Assembly: GCF_003651245.1 (NCBI RefSeq)
Contig: NZ_RAPE01000002.1
Location: 496,001-560,000, forward strand
Origin: Roseovarius spongiae
GTDB lineage: Bacteria > Pseudomonadota > Alphaproteobacteria > Rhodobacterales > Rhodobacteraceae
Direction: 5' to 3'
Length of the DNA stretch: 64,000 nucleotides
Below the pieces are notes generated by a model. The model was not told where the DNA came from and made no database searches. It was given only the letters and a program-made list of their open reading frames with translations. Shown here one piece after another: positions 42,224 to 52,197 of this stretch. Each line of letters begins with the position of its first letter. The stretch's first letter is position 1. The position numbers were made by a program, and so were the translations under genes.

Positions 42224-44641
42224 TCAGCCCCGCATCCGCGCGCCGTCCGCGTCGAAAAGCGGCTCGGTGAGCAGGGTCGCCGGACGCATTTCGCCCAGGA
42301 TCTCGATTTCGACCTGCAGGCCGTCCTCTGCCGCCTCGCGCGGGATCAGCCCCAGCGCGATGGATTTCTGCGCGTGGTGCGAATAGCCGCCCGTGGTGCA
42401 GAACCCCTTGACCGCGCCGCCCATCCAGATCGGTTCATACCCCGCCACGTCCGCGTCGAGCGCGTCGACCTGGAAGGCGCAGAGCCGCCGTGCGGCGCTC
42501 TCGGCGCGCTCGGCCTCGGCCGCCGCGCGGCCGATGAAATCGGCGTTCTTGGACCACTGGATGAACCGGTCCATGCCGGTTTCCCCCGGCGTGTAATCGG
42601 GGGAAAATTCGCCCAGCCAGGAGCCGAAGAACTTGTCGAGCCGCAGACTCATCATCGCGCGCATCCCGAAGGGGCGCATCCCGTGCGGTTCCCCCGCGGC
42701 GCTGAGCGCGTCCCACAGCGCGCGCTGCGCCATCGGGTCGCAGTAAATCTCGTAGCCCAGATCGCCGGTGTAGCTCACCCTTTGGACGAGGCAGTCGACC
42801 ATGCCGATGGTCGCGTGGCGCAGGTCCATGAAGCGCATCTCGTCTAGCGGGGCGCGGGTCGCGGCCAGCAGCACGTCGCGCGCGCGTGGTCCGGCGATCT
42901 GGAACCCGTTGAGCCGGTCCGAGATGTTTTCGACCCGCACATCGTCGGCCTCGTTCTTCTGGAACCAGCGCATATGCACCGCCTGCGCGCCATAGGACGC
43001 GGTGAGCTGGAACGCCTCGGGGCCGAGGCAGGACACGGTGAAGTCGCCGATCAGGCGGCCATTGGGCGACAGCATCGGGGTAAGCGACAGCCGGCCAGGG
43101 CGGGGGATGCGCCCGGCCATGATCCGGTCGAGCCAGTCGCGCGCGCCGGCCCCGGTCACGAGGTATTTGCCGAAATTGTGGACCTCGTTGATGCCCACGT
43201 TCTCGCGCACCGCGCGGACCTCGCGCGCGGCGGCGTGATGCGCGTTGGAGCGGCGGAAGGAGGGGGTCTCATAGCGGGGCTCGTCCCCTTCGGCAAAGTA
43301 GTTGACCACCTCGAGCCCGAATTGATGCCCCCAGACCGCGCCCAGCCGGTCGAACACGTCATACATCGGCGTCTGCCGGAAGGGGCGCGCGGCGGGCAGC
43401 TCCTCGTTCGGGTAGGCGACCGAGAACCGATGTCGGTAGTTCTCCACCACCTTCGGCAACGTATAGCCCGGCGTGATCCAGTCGCCGAAGCGCGCCACGT
43501 CCATCGCCGTGACGTCGCGTTCGCATTCGCCCTCCACCATCCATTGCGCCAGCATCAGCCCGACGCCGCCGCCCTGGCTGAACCCGGCCATGACGCCGCA
43601 GGCGGACCAGTAGCCCGGCATCCCCGGCACAGGCCCGACGAGCGGATTGCCGTCCGGCGCGAATGTGAAGGGGCCGTGGATGACCGATTTCACCCCCGCG
43701 CGTTCCAGCGCCGGGAAGCGGCGATAGGCAAAGGCGATGCTGTCCTCGATCTTGTCGAGGTCGTCGGGCAGCAGTTCGTGCCCGAACTCCCAGGGCGTGC
43801 CATCCACCGCCCAGGGCTTGGCGCGCTGTTCGTAGAACCCGATGCAGAGGCCGCGCCCCTCCTGGCGCAGATAGGATTCGCCGGCCGGGTCCATGACATG
43901 CGGATGCTCTTCGCCGCCTTCGATGATCTCGACGATCTCCGGGACCTCGTCGGTGACGACATATTGGTGTTCCATCGGGTGCAGCGGCAGGTAGACGCCC
44001 GCCATCGCGCCGACCTCGCGCGCCCAGAGACCGGCGGCGTTGACCACGTGTTCGGCGTGGATCGTTCCCTTTTCGGTCACCACGTCCCATGTGCCGTCGG
44101 CGCGCGGTTTGGTTTCGAGCACCTTGCAATGCGTCTCGATCGTCGCGCCGCCCAGGCGCGCGGCGCGGGCGTAGGCGTGGGTCGTGCCCGAGGGGTCGAG
44201 ATGGCCGTCGAGCGGGTCGTAGAGCGCGCCGATGACGCCGGTCACGTCCGTCACGGGCGCGATGCGGGCGATCTCCTCGGGGCCGACGATTTCTGTCTCC
44301 AGGCCCATGTAGCGGTGCTTGGCCCGCTCGGCGAGCAGCATATCGAAGCGGTCGCGATTGTCGGCCAGCGTGACGCCGCCCACGTGATGCAGCCCGCAGG
44401 AGAGGCCGGTGATTTCCTCCAACTCCTTGTAAAGCCTGATCGTGTAACCTTGGAGGGCGGCCATGTTGGTGTCGCCGTTGAGCGTGTGGAACCCGCCGGC
44501 GGCGTGCCAGGTCGAGCCGCTCGTGAGATCCGAGCGGTCGATCAGCATCACGTCGGACCAGCCGAGTTTCGTCAGGTGATAAAGCACGCTGCATCCGACG
44601 ACGCCGCCGCCGATCACGGCCACTCGGGTGGTGGTCTGCAT
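42224..44641 (-). CDS. FAD-dependent dimethylglycine/sarcosine dehydrogenase-like protein (paralogue 1)
   Basis: An 805-aa two-domain enzyme. The N-terminal DAO-type FAD domain starts RVAVIGGGVVGCSVLYHLTK with SGSTWHAAGGFHTLN near residue 41 (flavin-linking His region). The C-terminal ~400 residues are a GcvT-like folate domain with GINEVHNFGKYLVTGAGARD near 487 and RVSYTGDLGYEIYCDP near 630. Enzymes of this layout demethylate dimethylglycine or sarcosine and pass the carbon to THF. The specific substrate cannot be read from sequence; other N-methyl compounds are possible. A second paralogue is at 48250. Confidence 0.88.
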   Translation of the reverse strand: MQTTTRVAVIGGGVVGCSVLYHLTKLGWSDVMLIDRSDLTSGSTWHAAGGFHTLNGDTNMAALQGYTIRLYKELEEITGLSCGLHHVGGVTLADNRDRFDMLLAERAKHRYMGLETEIVGPEEIARIAPVTDVTGVIGALYDPLDGHLDPSGTTHAYARAARLGGATIETHCKVLETKPRADGTWDVVTEKGTIHAEHVVNAAGLWAREVGAMAGVYLPLHPMEHQYVVTDEVPEIVEIIEGGEEHPHVMDPAGESYLRQEGRGLCIGFYEQRAKPWAVDGTPWEFGHELLPDDLDKIEDSIAFAYRRFPALERAGVKSVIHGPFTFAPDGNPLVGPVPGMPGYWSACGVMAGFSQGGGVGLMLAQWMVEGECERDVTAMDVARFGDWITPGYTLPKVVENYRHRFSVAYPNEELPAARPFRQTPMYDVFDRLGAVWGHQFGLEVVNYFAEGDEPRYETPSFRRSNAHHAAAREVRAVRENVGINEVHNFGKYLVTGAGARDWLDRIMAGRIPRPGRLSLTPMLSPNGRLIGDFTVSCLGPEAFQLTASYGAQAVHMRWFQKNEADDVRVENISDRLNGFQIAGPRARDVLLAATRAPLDEMRFMDLRHATIGMVDCLVQRVSYTGDLGYEIYCDPMAQRALWDALSAAGEPHGMRPFGMRAMMSLRLDKFFGSWLGEFSPDYTPGETGMDRFIQWSKNADFIGRAAAEAERAESAARRLCAFQVDALDADVAGYEPIWMGGAVKGFCTTGGYSHHAQKSIALGLIPREAAEDGLQVEIEILGEMRPATLLTEPLFDADGARMRG

Positions 44642-44781
44642 CCCTGAATCTCCCTCGCGATTTGGGGCAGGGTGGGGAAATGTCCGCCCTTATGCAAGGC
44701 CGTTCGCGACAGATGTTGTCGCAAGAGGCGAACCAAGCGCGAGGGATGGAACCGCTGCGCGTCGCGGGGTATTGAGGATAC

Positions 44782-46143
44782 ATGGACGACATCCGCCTTC
44801 TGCCCGCAACCCTCTGGCGCATGGCCCGGCAACTCATGCGCAAGCTGTGGGTGCGGGTCGTGGGGATGGGGCTTCTGGCCTTCGTCGCGCTGGGGCTGGC
44901 GCAGTTCGCCCAGGAGTGGGTGCCCGAGGGCATTGGGACGCGCCTCTCCGGGACGGCGGCGGACCGGCTGCTCGACATCATCGCCAACGCGATGCTGGCG
45001 GTGACGATCTTCAGCATGACGGTGATGGTCACGGTCTACCGCAATTCGTCCTCGCAATGGACGCCGCGGGTGCACATGGTCATCATGCAGGACACCACCA
45101 CGCAAAAGACGCTGGCCGCCTTCATCGGCGCCTATGTCTATGCCCTGGTCGGGATCATCCTGCGCGAAACCGGCGTCTTCGGGGATGAGCGCGCCTTCGT
45201 CCTGTTCTGGGTGACGGTGCTGGTGCTGGTTCTGGTGGTCTATTCGCTGATCCGCTGGGTGCTGCACCTGCAAACCTTCGGCAGCCTGCTGGACACCTCG
45301 CGCCAGGTCGAGCGGCAGACGCGCGACCGTTTCCTCGAGCGGCTGAAGACGCCGTGCCTCGGAGCCAATCCGCTGCCTGACGAACTGCCCGACGACCTGC
45401 ATCCGATCCGGGCGCGCGAATCGGGCTATGTGCAGCATATCTACCCCGAGGGGCTGAACGCCGCCGCCGAGCGGTTCGACGTGGAGCTGTTCCTGCCCCT
45501 GCAGGTCGGCCGTTTCGTCTTCGTGAACGAGCCGCTGGCGCTGGTGCGCGGCGACTTCGAGGAAGAGGAGGAAGAAGAGCAGGAGGGCGAGCGGGGCGAC
45601 GCGCCGCGCAGGAAGGACAAGCGCAAGCTGCCCGAGCTGGTGCGCGATCACATCACGCTGGGCGATTTGCGCACCTACGACCAGGACCCGCGTTTCGGCC
45701 TGATCGTGCTGGGCGAGATCGCGTCGAAGGCGCTGTCGCCGGGCATCAACGATCCGGGCACCGCGATCGACGTCATCACGCGGATCGGGCGGATCCTGTC
45801 GTCCTACCTGCGCACCCCGGACGAGGATCGCGAGGTCGAGCTTGAAAGGCTCTACATCCCGGCGCTGTCGCCGGATGACCTGATCGATGACGGGTTCGGC
45901 GCGCTGGCGCGGGACGGCCAGGCGGTGATCGAGGTGCAGCAGCACCTGCAAGCCATCCTGTCGGGGCTCATGCGCCATTCCGAGCCGGCGCTGGCAAGCG
46001 CCGCCGAGCGGGCCGCGGCGCGCTACCTGCTGCGCGGAATGCAGAACCTGCCATTCGCGTGGGATCGCGAACAGCTTTACCGAAACGCGCCCGAGGCCGC
46101 GCGCCGCGAGGTGCCCGAGGATGCCGCGCCGCCGGGACGTTGA
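44782..46143 (+). CDS. DUF2254 membrane protein
   Basis: A 453-aa inner-membrane protein of the DUF2254 family, function unknown. Four helices lie in the first ~165 residues: around 24-42, 67-87 (IIANAMLAVTIFSMTVMVTV), 108-130 and 135-155. A large cytoplasmic domain follows, with a Glu-rich run EEEEEEQEGERGD near 262 and IALSPGINDPGTAID-like text (here ALSPGINDPGTAIDVITR) near 317, the family signature. It lies divergent from dehydrogenase paralogue 1 with 140 bp between the starts. Confidence 0.9.
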   Translation: MDDIRLLPATLWRMARQLMRKLWVRVVGMGLLAFVALGLAQFAQEWVPEGIGTRLSGTAADRLLDIIANAMLAVTIFSMTVMVTVYRNSSSQWTPRVHMVIMQDTTTQKTLAAFIGAYVYALVGIILRETGVFGDERAFVLFWVTVLVLVLVVYSLIRWVLHLQTFGSLLDTSRQVERQTRDRFLERLKTPCLGANPLPDELPDDLHPIRARESGYVQHIYPEGLNAAAERFDVELFLPLQVGRFVFVNEPLALVRGDFEEEEEEEQEGERGDAPRRKDKRKLPELVRDHITLGDLRTYDQDPRFGLIVLGEIASKALSPGINDPGTAIDVITRIGRILSSYLRTPDEDREVELERLYIPALSPDDLIDDGFGALARDGQAVIEVQQHLQAILSGLMRHSEPALASAAERAAARYLLRGMQNLPFAWDREQLYRNAPEAARREVPEDAAPPGR

Positions 46144-46341
46144 TCTTCGGATCGGCGCCGGGCCGTGGGTCTGCGGCGGCTGAATGTCCATGCGTGACTG
46201 ACGGATTGCCGCGGCGGGCGGCGATAGCATCGCGATCTGACGTTCACGGGGGCGGCATCGCGCGGCGGATGTGCGGGCCCGCTCTGCCGTCTGTCGCGAA
46301 ATTGAGCGAAGGTCACGTCCGCGCGTCAACCTCACGAATTT

Positions 46342-46368
46342 GGCCTCCGGCGAATGTCGCCGGAGGCC
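46342..46368. terminator. Terminator hairpin between DUF2254 and amtB genes
   Basis: Perfect 12-bp stem GGCCTCCGGCGA / TCGCCGGAGGCC with the loop ATG. It is 24 bp after the amtB stop (minus strand) and 198 bp after the DUF2254 stop. On the minus strand the stem is followed by AAATTCG. It probably ends amtB. Confidence 0.75.
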
Positions 46369-46392
46369 TCGGACAACAGGTGTCTTCAATAT

Positions 46393-47715
46393 TCATACTG
46401 GATTGAATTCCGGATAGGCCTCCATCCCCAGCTCGGCCATATCAAGGCCGGTGATTTCGGTCTCTTCATCGACCCGCAAACCGATGGTCAGTTTCAGAAC
46501 CATCCAGGCCAGGGCCGATGTTGCGCAGACAAAAGCGCCGACGATCATGATCGCATAGAATTGCGTGAGCACATTCGCCGCATCGTTGGTGAACGCCACG
46601 GCGATCGTGCCCCAGATACCTGCGAACAGGTGCACCGGAATTGCGCCGACGACGTCGTCGATCTGCAATTTGTCGAGCATGGGTACGGCGAAGACCACGA
46701 TCGCACCGCCGATGCCGCCGATGAACGTCGCTTCAACCAGCGTGGGCGTCAGTGGCTCGGCAGTGATCGACACCAGGCCTGCAAGCGCGCCGTTGAGGAT
46801 CATGGTGAGATCGGGCTTTCCGTATATCAACTGCGTGAGGACGAGCGCGACCATCACGCCGGCCGCCGCCGCGATATTGGTGTTCGAGAAGATGCGGCTG
46901 ATATCGGCCACGTTGCCTGCGGTATCCATGTACAGTTGCGAGCCGCCGTTGAAACCGAACCAGCCCAGCCAAAGGATGAACATGCCCAGCGTCGCCAGCG
47001 CCAGATTGGAGCCCGGGATCGGGTTGATCTTGCCATTCTTGTACTTGCCCAGTCGGGGCCCCAGGATGATCGCTCCGGTCAAGGCGGCCCAGCCGCCCAC
47101 CGAATGCACCACGGTCGAACCCGCGAAATCCTGAAAGCCCATCGCGTCCAGAAACCCACCGCCCCATTTCCAGCTCGCTTGTATCGGGTAGATCACCGCC
47201 GTCAGCAGCACCACGAACAGCAGGAAAGGCAAAAGCTTGATCCGCTCAGCCAGCGCGCCAGAGACAATGGACGCCGTGGCTGCGCAGAACATCAGTTGAA
47301 AGAAGAAGTCCGAGCCGACAGACGCGTAGGTGAGGTCGGGGTCCGCGCCATCGAGACCCACGGGCTCCAGCCCGGTCACGGAAAACGCGCCAAGGACACT
47401 GGAAATCGTCCAGGCGTCCCCGGGATACATCAGGTTGTAGCCCAGGATGTAATAGAAGAGCGATGCGAGCGAAAAGAGCGCCACGTTCTTGGTGAGCTGC
47501 ATCGCGACGTTCTTGCCGCGCACCAACCCCGCTTCCAGCATGGCGAAACCTGCGGCCATGAAGAACACCAGGAAGCCCGAAACCAGAAACATGAAGGTCG
47601 TGAAGATGAAGCCGATATCGGCGTTGAGGGGTGTCGTGTCGGCCTCTTGCGCGGCCCCCATCTGCGGCAGGGCGATCAGTGCTGCGACGACGCCCAGCCT
47701 AATGTAGTTCAACAT
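46393..47715 (-). CDS. amtB: Ammonium transporter
   Basis: A 440-aa Amt-family channel for ammonium uptake. ATG 47715 follows AGGAG and gives a signal-like N-terminus (MLNYIRLGVVAALIALPQMG, cleavage near AQA/AQE), as in other Amt proteins. Eleven helices follow; family motifs include FFMAAGFAMLEAGLVRGKNV near 50, GWAALTGAIILGPRLGKY near 200 with the DFAGSTVVHSVGG pore segment before it, and the C-terminal PII-binding tail EETEITGLDMAELGMEAY. No glnK gene is adjacent, unlike the usual glnK-amtB pair. The neighbouring amine-oxidising enzymes suggest a shared nitrogen theme. Confidence 0.95.
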   Translation of the reverse strand: MLNYIRLGVVAALIALPQMGAAQEADTTPLNADIGFIFTTFMFLVSGFLVFFMAAGFAMLEAGLVRGKNVAMQLTKNVALFSLASLFYYILGYNLMYPGDAWTISSVLGAFSVTGLEPVGLDGADPDLTYASVGSDFFFQLMFCAATASIVSGALAERIKLLPFLLFVVLLTAVIYPIQASWKWGGGFLDAMGFQDFAGSTVVHSVGGWAALTGAIILGPRLGKYKNGKINPIPGSNLALATLGMFILWLGWFGFNGGSQLYMDTAGNVADISRIFSNTNIAAAAGVMVALVLTQLIYGKPDLTMILNGALAGLVSITAEPLTPTLVEATFIGGIGGAIVVFAVPMLDKLQIDDVVGAIPVHLFAGIWGTIAVAFTNDAANVLTQFYAIMIVGAFVCATSALAWMVLKLTIGLRVDEETEITGLDMAELGMEAYPEFNPV

Positions 47716-48249
47716 GATATTCTCCTTGTCTTGCGCGTCACACTGCATCGGCGCTGGTTGCGCCGGTGTGCATGCAAAAGGTTTGCTTGACGTCCTGTAG
47801 GAAAGGTTTTCCCGTCCCCGATCCGACCGGTCCGGGTATCCTGCCGCGCGCCCTGACATCGGTGAGCGCTCCGCGCGCCGCGTCGAATTTGAACGGATCT
47901 GTTATTGCTGTTTTGGGTTTCACATACCTGCCTTTCGGATTTTTGCGCGGTGATTGTTGCAACTGCAGCGTAAAAATCTCTGCGGCGCGGCGTAAAGCTG
48001 AGCTGCTGACCTCGGGTGGTTCAAATTGGTGCTGCTGCACAAAATTTGGGCAGGGAGATGAGAACTGCCTAAAAAATGATCGCAATGTTCAGGGAGTGGC
48101 GACGCCAGATCGCCTTCCGAGCCGGCACAGCGCGCCGGGATCGACGTTTCTACGCCACTTGCTTGCCTGCGACGCGATCTGTCGCGCCCGGGCAACCGGC
48201 GCGGCGACGGGGCGCTAAGGCTGGGGCGACACAAGCCAGGGAAGACCCC
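47716..48249. other. 534-bp divergent regulatory region
   Basis: No gene is seen. It holds the start-proximal regions of amtB (minus) and dehydrogenase paralogue 2 (plus). The amtB side has a hairpin CGGCGC-TGGTT-GCGCCG (47749-47765) 33 nt before the ATG. A more A/T-rich stretch lies at about 47885-48090, with a short dyad GTGC-TGCT-GCAC (48029-48040). No clear sigma-54 promoter (GG-N10-GC with flanks) was found. Confidence 0.5.
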
Positions 48250-50670
48250 ATGAAGACCCATGCACAGGCCGTCGTGATCGGCGGCGGCGTCATCGGATGC
48301 TCGATCCTCTATCATCTCACGAAACAGGGTTGGCGCGATGTCGTGCTTCTCGAACGCGACGAGCTGACCAGCGGCAGCACATGGCACGCGGCGGCCAACA
48401 TCCACGGGCTGCATGACAGCGCCAATATCAGCCGCCTTCAGCATTACACGATGACCCTCTACAAAGAGCTCGAAGCCGAGACGGGGCAGAGCTGCGGCGT
48501 GTTCCAGCCCGGTTCGCTCTACCTCGCGCAGACCGAGGCGCGCGAGCATCAACTGCGCCTCCAGGCGGCCAAGGCGAAGCTATACGGGATGAACTTCGCC
48601 GAGATCGGCCGCGACGAGGCCGAGCGCCTGCACCCGCTGGTGAATTTCGACGGCATCCGCTGCATCATGTGGGAACCCGACGGCGGCAACGTGGATCCCT
48701 CGGGCGTGACCAACGCTTACGCCGCGGGCGCGCGCGCGAACGGCGCGGAGATTCACCGCTTCACCCCGGTCACGGCGACCGAGGCGCAGCCCGACGGCAC
48801 GTGGATCGTGCGCACGCCCAAGGGCGAGATCCGCACCGATTGGGTGGTGAACGCCGCCGGGCTCTGGGGGCGCGAGGTGGCCGCGCTGGCGGGGGTAGAG
48901 CTGCCGCTGCAACCGACCGAGCACCAGTATTTCGTGACCGAGACGATTGCCGAGATCGCCGGCATGGACCGCCGCCTGCCGTCGGTCGCGGATCGCGACG
49001 GCGAATACTACCTGCGCCAGGAGGGCAAGGGCCTGCTGATCGGCGCCTATGAGCGCGACATGCGGCTCTGGGCCGAGGAGGGCACGCCGCCCGATTTCGC
49101 GCATGAACTTTTCGCCGACGACCTCGACCGGATCGAACCCAACATGATGCGCGCGATCGACCGCGTCCCGGCGGTGGGCGAGGCGGGGATCAAGCGGGTG
49201 ATAAACGGTCCGATGATCTGGACGCCGGACGCCAACGTGATCCTCGGCCCAGTGCCCGAACTCAAGGGGTATTTCTGCTGCAACGGCATCATCCCCGGTT
49301 TCAGCCAGTCCGCCGGCATGGGCCTGATGTGCGCCCAGTGGATCACGACAGGCGAGATGCAATACGACATGTTCGCCTGGGACATGGCGCGTTTCGGCCA
49401 TTGGGCGGGCAGGGATTTCACCCGCGAAAAGGTGCGCGACCAATACGCCCACCGCTTCGCCATCCATTTCCCGAACGAGGAACGCGCGGCGGGCCGCCCC
49501 TGCCGCACGCGGCCCGTCTACCAGATGCAGCGCGACATGGGCGCGGTGATGGGGCTCAACTACGGGTGGGAGCATCCGCTGTGGTTCGCTGATGCGCCCG
49601 GCGCCGAGGATACCAACGGCTTCACCCGCCAGAACTGGTGGGAACCCGTGGGGGCCGAGGCGCGGATGCTGCGCGACCGCGCGGGGATCATCGACATCTC
49701 GAACTTCGCGAAATACCGCTGCGCCGGGCCGGGGGCCGAGGACTGGCTGAACGCCGTCTTCGCCAACCGGATGCCGCGCGCAGTGGGGCGGTCCTGCCTG
49801 ACGCCGCTGATCTCCGTGCGCGGCGGGATCGCGGGGGATTTCACCGTGACGCGCGTGGCCGAGGATGAATTCCGGATCATCGGGTCGGGCATGGCGGAAC
49901 GCTATCACAAGCGGTTCTTCGACATGGTTCCGCTGCCCGATAACGTCGTGTTCGAGAGCCTGACCGAAGCGGTCTGCGGCTTCAATGTCGCGGGGCCAAG
50001 ATCGCGCGAGATGCTGGCGCGGCTCACCAATGCGTCGCTGGCGACCGAGGATTTCCCGTTCATGCGGTCCCGGCGGATTGAAATCGCGGGCGTCGATTGC
50101 CTTGCGCTCCGAGTGAGCTTCACCGGCGACCTCGGGTGGGAGCTGCACTGCGCCACTGAGGATCAGGTGCGGCTCTACGAGGCGCTGTTGGCGGCGGGGC
50201 GTGAATTCGGCGCCGGCCCTGTCGGCAGCCGCGCGCTGATGAGCCTGCGGATCGAGAAGGGATACGGGTCGTGGTCCCGCGAATACAGCCCCGAATACTG
50301 GCCGCAGGAGGTCGGGCTGGCGGGCTTGTGCAAGATGGACAAGGAGTTCCTGCACAAACCCGTCGCGGCAGAGGTGATGGCGCGCGCGCCGCGCGAAACG
50401 CTGGTCCTGCTGCATGTCGACGAGGGCGACGCCGCCGCCTCGAACGCGGACGCCACGGGGGGCGAGCCGATCTTCCGCGACGGGCGCGGCATCGGGCGCG
50501 TCACTTCGGGCGCCTATGGATACTCAGTCGGCATGAGCCTCGCGCTGGGCTTCGTGCGGGATGCAGGGCCGGGGGACGCGGTGGAGGTGATGATCCTCGG
50601 CCGGCCGCACCGGGCGGTGATCCTCGCGGAGCCGCCGTTCGATCCCGAAGGAGTGCGGCTGCGGGCGTGA
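48250..50670 (+). CDS. FAD-dependent dimethylglycine/sarcosine dehydrogenase-like protein (paralogue 2)
   Basis: An 806-aa enzyme with the same two domains as paralogue 1. The FAD domain starts AQAVVIGGGVIGCSILYHLT and has SGSTWHAAANIHGLHDSANI near residue 41; the folate-type GcvT domain contains IIDISNFAKYRCAGPGAEDW near 478 and RVSFTGDLGWELHCATEDQ near 618. The two differ most around the flavin region (AANIHGLHD versus AGGFHTLNG), suggesting different substrates. ATG 48250 was chosen; the frame is open further upstream through non-coding-looking sequence. Methylene-THF would be the one-carbon product. Confidence 0.88.
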   Translation: MKTHAQAVVIGGGVIGCSILYHLTKQGWRDVVLLERDELTSGSTWHAAANIHGLHDSANISRLQHYTMTLYKELEAETGQSCGVFQPGSLYLAQTEAREHQLRLQAAKAKLYGMNFAEIGRDEAERLHPLVNFDGIRCIMWEPDGGNVDPSGVTNAYAAGARANGAEIHRFTPVTATEAQPDGTWIVRTPKGEIRTDWVVNAAGLWGREVAALAGVELPLQPTEHQYFVTETIAEIAGMDRRLPSVADRDGEYYLRQEGKGLLIGAYERDMRLWAEEGTPPDFAHELFADDLDRIEPNMMRAIDRVPAVGEAGIKRVINGPMIWTPDANVILGPVPELKGYFCCNGIIPGFSQSAGMGLMCAQWITTGEMQYDMFAWDMARFGHWAGRDFTREKVRDQYAHRFAIHFPNEERAAGRPCRTRPVYQMQRDMGAVMGLNYGWEHPLWFADAPGAEDTNGFTRQNWWEPVGAEARMLRDRAGIIDISNFAKYRCAGPGAEDWLNAVFANRMPRAVGRSCLTPLISVRGGIAGDFTVTRVAEDEFRIIGSGMAERYHKRFFDMVPLPDNVVFESLTEAVCGFNVAGPRSREMLARLTNASLATEDFPFMRSRRIEIAGVDCLALRVSFTGDLGWELHCATEDQVRLYEALLAAGREFGAGPVGSRALMSLRIEKGYGSWSREYSPEYWPQEVGLAGLCKMDKEFLHKPVAAEVMARAPRETLVLLHVDEGDAAASNADATGGEPIFRDGRGIGRVTSGAYGYSVGMSLALGFVRDAGPGDAVEVMILGRPHRAVILAEPPFDPEGVRLRA

Positions 50671-50707
50671 GGCGCGCCTGCGCGGGCCGCCTGCGTGGCG
50701 CGGGTGC

Positions 50708-50728
50708 GTATTTCTGGAACATTGAAAG
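50708..50728 (+). repeat. 3' UTR motif, copy 2
   Basis: Reads GTATTTCTGGAACATTGAAA plus G, 37 nt after the stop of dehydrogenase paralogue 2 and in its sense orientation. Compare copies at 8301 and 56576. Confidence 0.75.
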
Positions 50729-50800
50729 AGCGCGGGGCGCGCAGCGAGATAGGCGCGCCAAAATGGTGATGCACGGCGGGTCCGGGCAATCGGCGGGCGT

Positions 50801-52114
50801 TCAGAGCTTGCCGATCTTCAGCCGCGTGATGCGGTTGTCGTTGCGCGCCAGCACCTCGAAGCGGAAGCCGTGAAAGTTGAACACCTGGCCCACCTTGGGG
50901 ATCATCTGCGCGTCGTGGATGACCAGCCCGGCCACCGTGTTGGCGGCGTCGTCGGGCAGGGTCCAGTCGGTGGCGCGGTTGAGGTCGCGTATCGTCATCG
51001 CGCCATCGACTAGGTAATGGCCGTCCTCGGTGCGGTGCAGAGTTTCCTCGTCCTCTTCGGCGTCGAACTCGTCGGTGATTTCGCCGACGATTTCCTCGAG
51101 GATGTCCTCGAGCGTGATCAGCCCCTGAAGCGTGCCGTATTCGTCCACCACCAGCGCGAAATGGGTGCGCATCCGCAGGAACTGGCGCATCTGGTCGTCG
51201 AGCGTCGTCGTCTCGGGGACGAAATAGGGCTTCATCGCCACCGAGGTCACGTCGAAATTGCGCAGCGCGCGGGGCAGCTCTCCGCGCCCGTTCACCACCA
51301 GCTTGTGCATGGCGCGCAGCAGGTCCTTGGCGTGGACGACGCCGACGATGTTGTCGGGTTCGTCGCGGAAGACGGGCAGGCGGGTGTGCCGGCTCTGAAG
51401 GCACTGGTCGAGAATAGCCTGCGGGTTCAGACTGGCGTCGATCATCTCGATCTGGCTGCGATGAAGCATGATCTCCTCGACCGCGCGTTCGCCGAGGTCG
51501 AGCGCGCCGAGGATGCGATCGCGGTCCTCCTTCTCGACAACGCCCTCGGACTGGCCGAGATAGAGAGCGCCGGCGATCTCCTCGCGCACGGCGAGGATGT
51601 GGCTGTCCGGATCGGTGCGCACCCCGAAAAGCCGCAGCACGCCCCGCACGAAGACGCGCACCGCGCTCACGATGGGCGAAAACAGCCGGATCACCAGCAT
51701 GATGACCGGGGAGACGCGGCTCGCCGCCGCCTCGGCGTTGGTGATGGCGTAGGTCTTGGGCAGCACCTCGGCGAAGATCAGCACCAGCAGCGTCATCACC
51801 AGCGTCGCCAGCGCCACGCCGTTCTGGCCGAAAAGCCGGGTGAAGAGCGCGGTGGCCAGCGACGCGGCGAGGATGTTGACGAGGTTGTTGCCCAGCAGCA
51901 CCGAGCCGATCAGCCGCTCATTGTCCTCGGTGATGGCCAGCGCGCGTTCGGCGCCCTTGTCGCCCTTCTCTGCGCGCGCGCGCAGCTTGCCGCGCGAGGC
52001 GGCGGTCAGCGCCGTTTCGCTGCCCGAGAAGAAGCCCGACAGCACCAGCAGCGACAGGATCGCGCCGCAGGTGATCCAGAATGCCGCGTCCAGATGCGCG
52101 CCGGTGATGTCCAT
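50801..52114 (-). CDS. CNNM/CorC-type transporter with CBS domains
   Basis: A 437-aa membrane protein of the HlyC/CorC (UPF0053) family, linked to magnesium or cobalt export. The N-terminal DUF21 domain has four helices and the signatures SGFFSGSETALTAASRGKLR near residue 26 and LGNNLVNILAASLATALF near 73. A CBS pair follows (VEEIMLHRSQIEMID near 206; FALVVDEYGTLQGLITLEDI near 308), then the CorC_HlyC domain (FNFHGFRFEVLARNDNRITR at the end). It is upstream of nothing on its strand and follows xerD by 83 bp. Confidence 0.92.
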   Translation of the reverse strand: MDITGAHLDAAFWITCGAILSLLVLSGFFSGSETALTAASRGKLRARAEKGDKGAERALAITEDNERLIGSVLLGNNLVNILAASLATALFTRLFGQNGVALATLVMTLLVLIFAEVLPKTYAITNAEAAASRVSPVIMLVIRLFSPIVSAVRVFVRGVLRLFGVRTDPDSHILAVREEIAGALYLGQSEGVVEKEDRDRILGALDLGERAVEEIMLHRSQIEMIDASLNPQAILDQCLQSRHTRLPVFRDEPDNIVGVVHAKDLLRAMHKLVVNGRGELPRALRNFDVTSVAMKPYFVPETTTLDDQMRQFLRMRTHFALVVDEYGTLQGLITLEDILEEIVGEITDEFDAEEDEETLHRTEDGHYLVDGAMTIRDLNRATDWTLPDDAANTVAGLVIHDAQMIPKVGQVFNFHGFRFEVLARNDNRITRLKIGKL

Positions 52115-52197
52115 TCGTCGTCAATTCCCTCTTTGCAGAAGGGTTATGCGGCGCAACGCCCGTGCGATCAAGGCAGGAGTGACATGCGCGGGGCCGC

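Noticed and set aside
47766..48218. 150-codon plus-strand ORF in the amtB upstream region
   Set aside because: Cys/Arg-rich translation with irregular codon use; lies in an A/T-richer control region.
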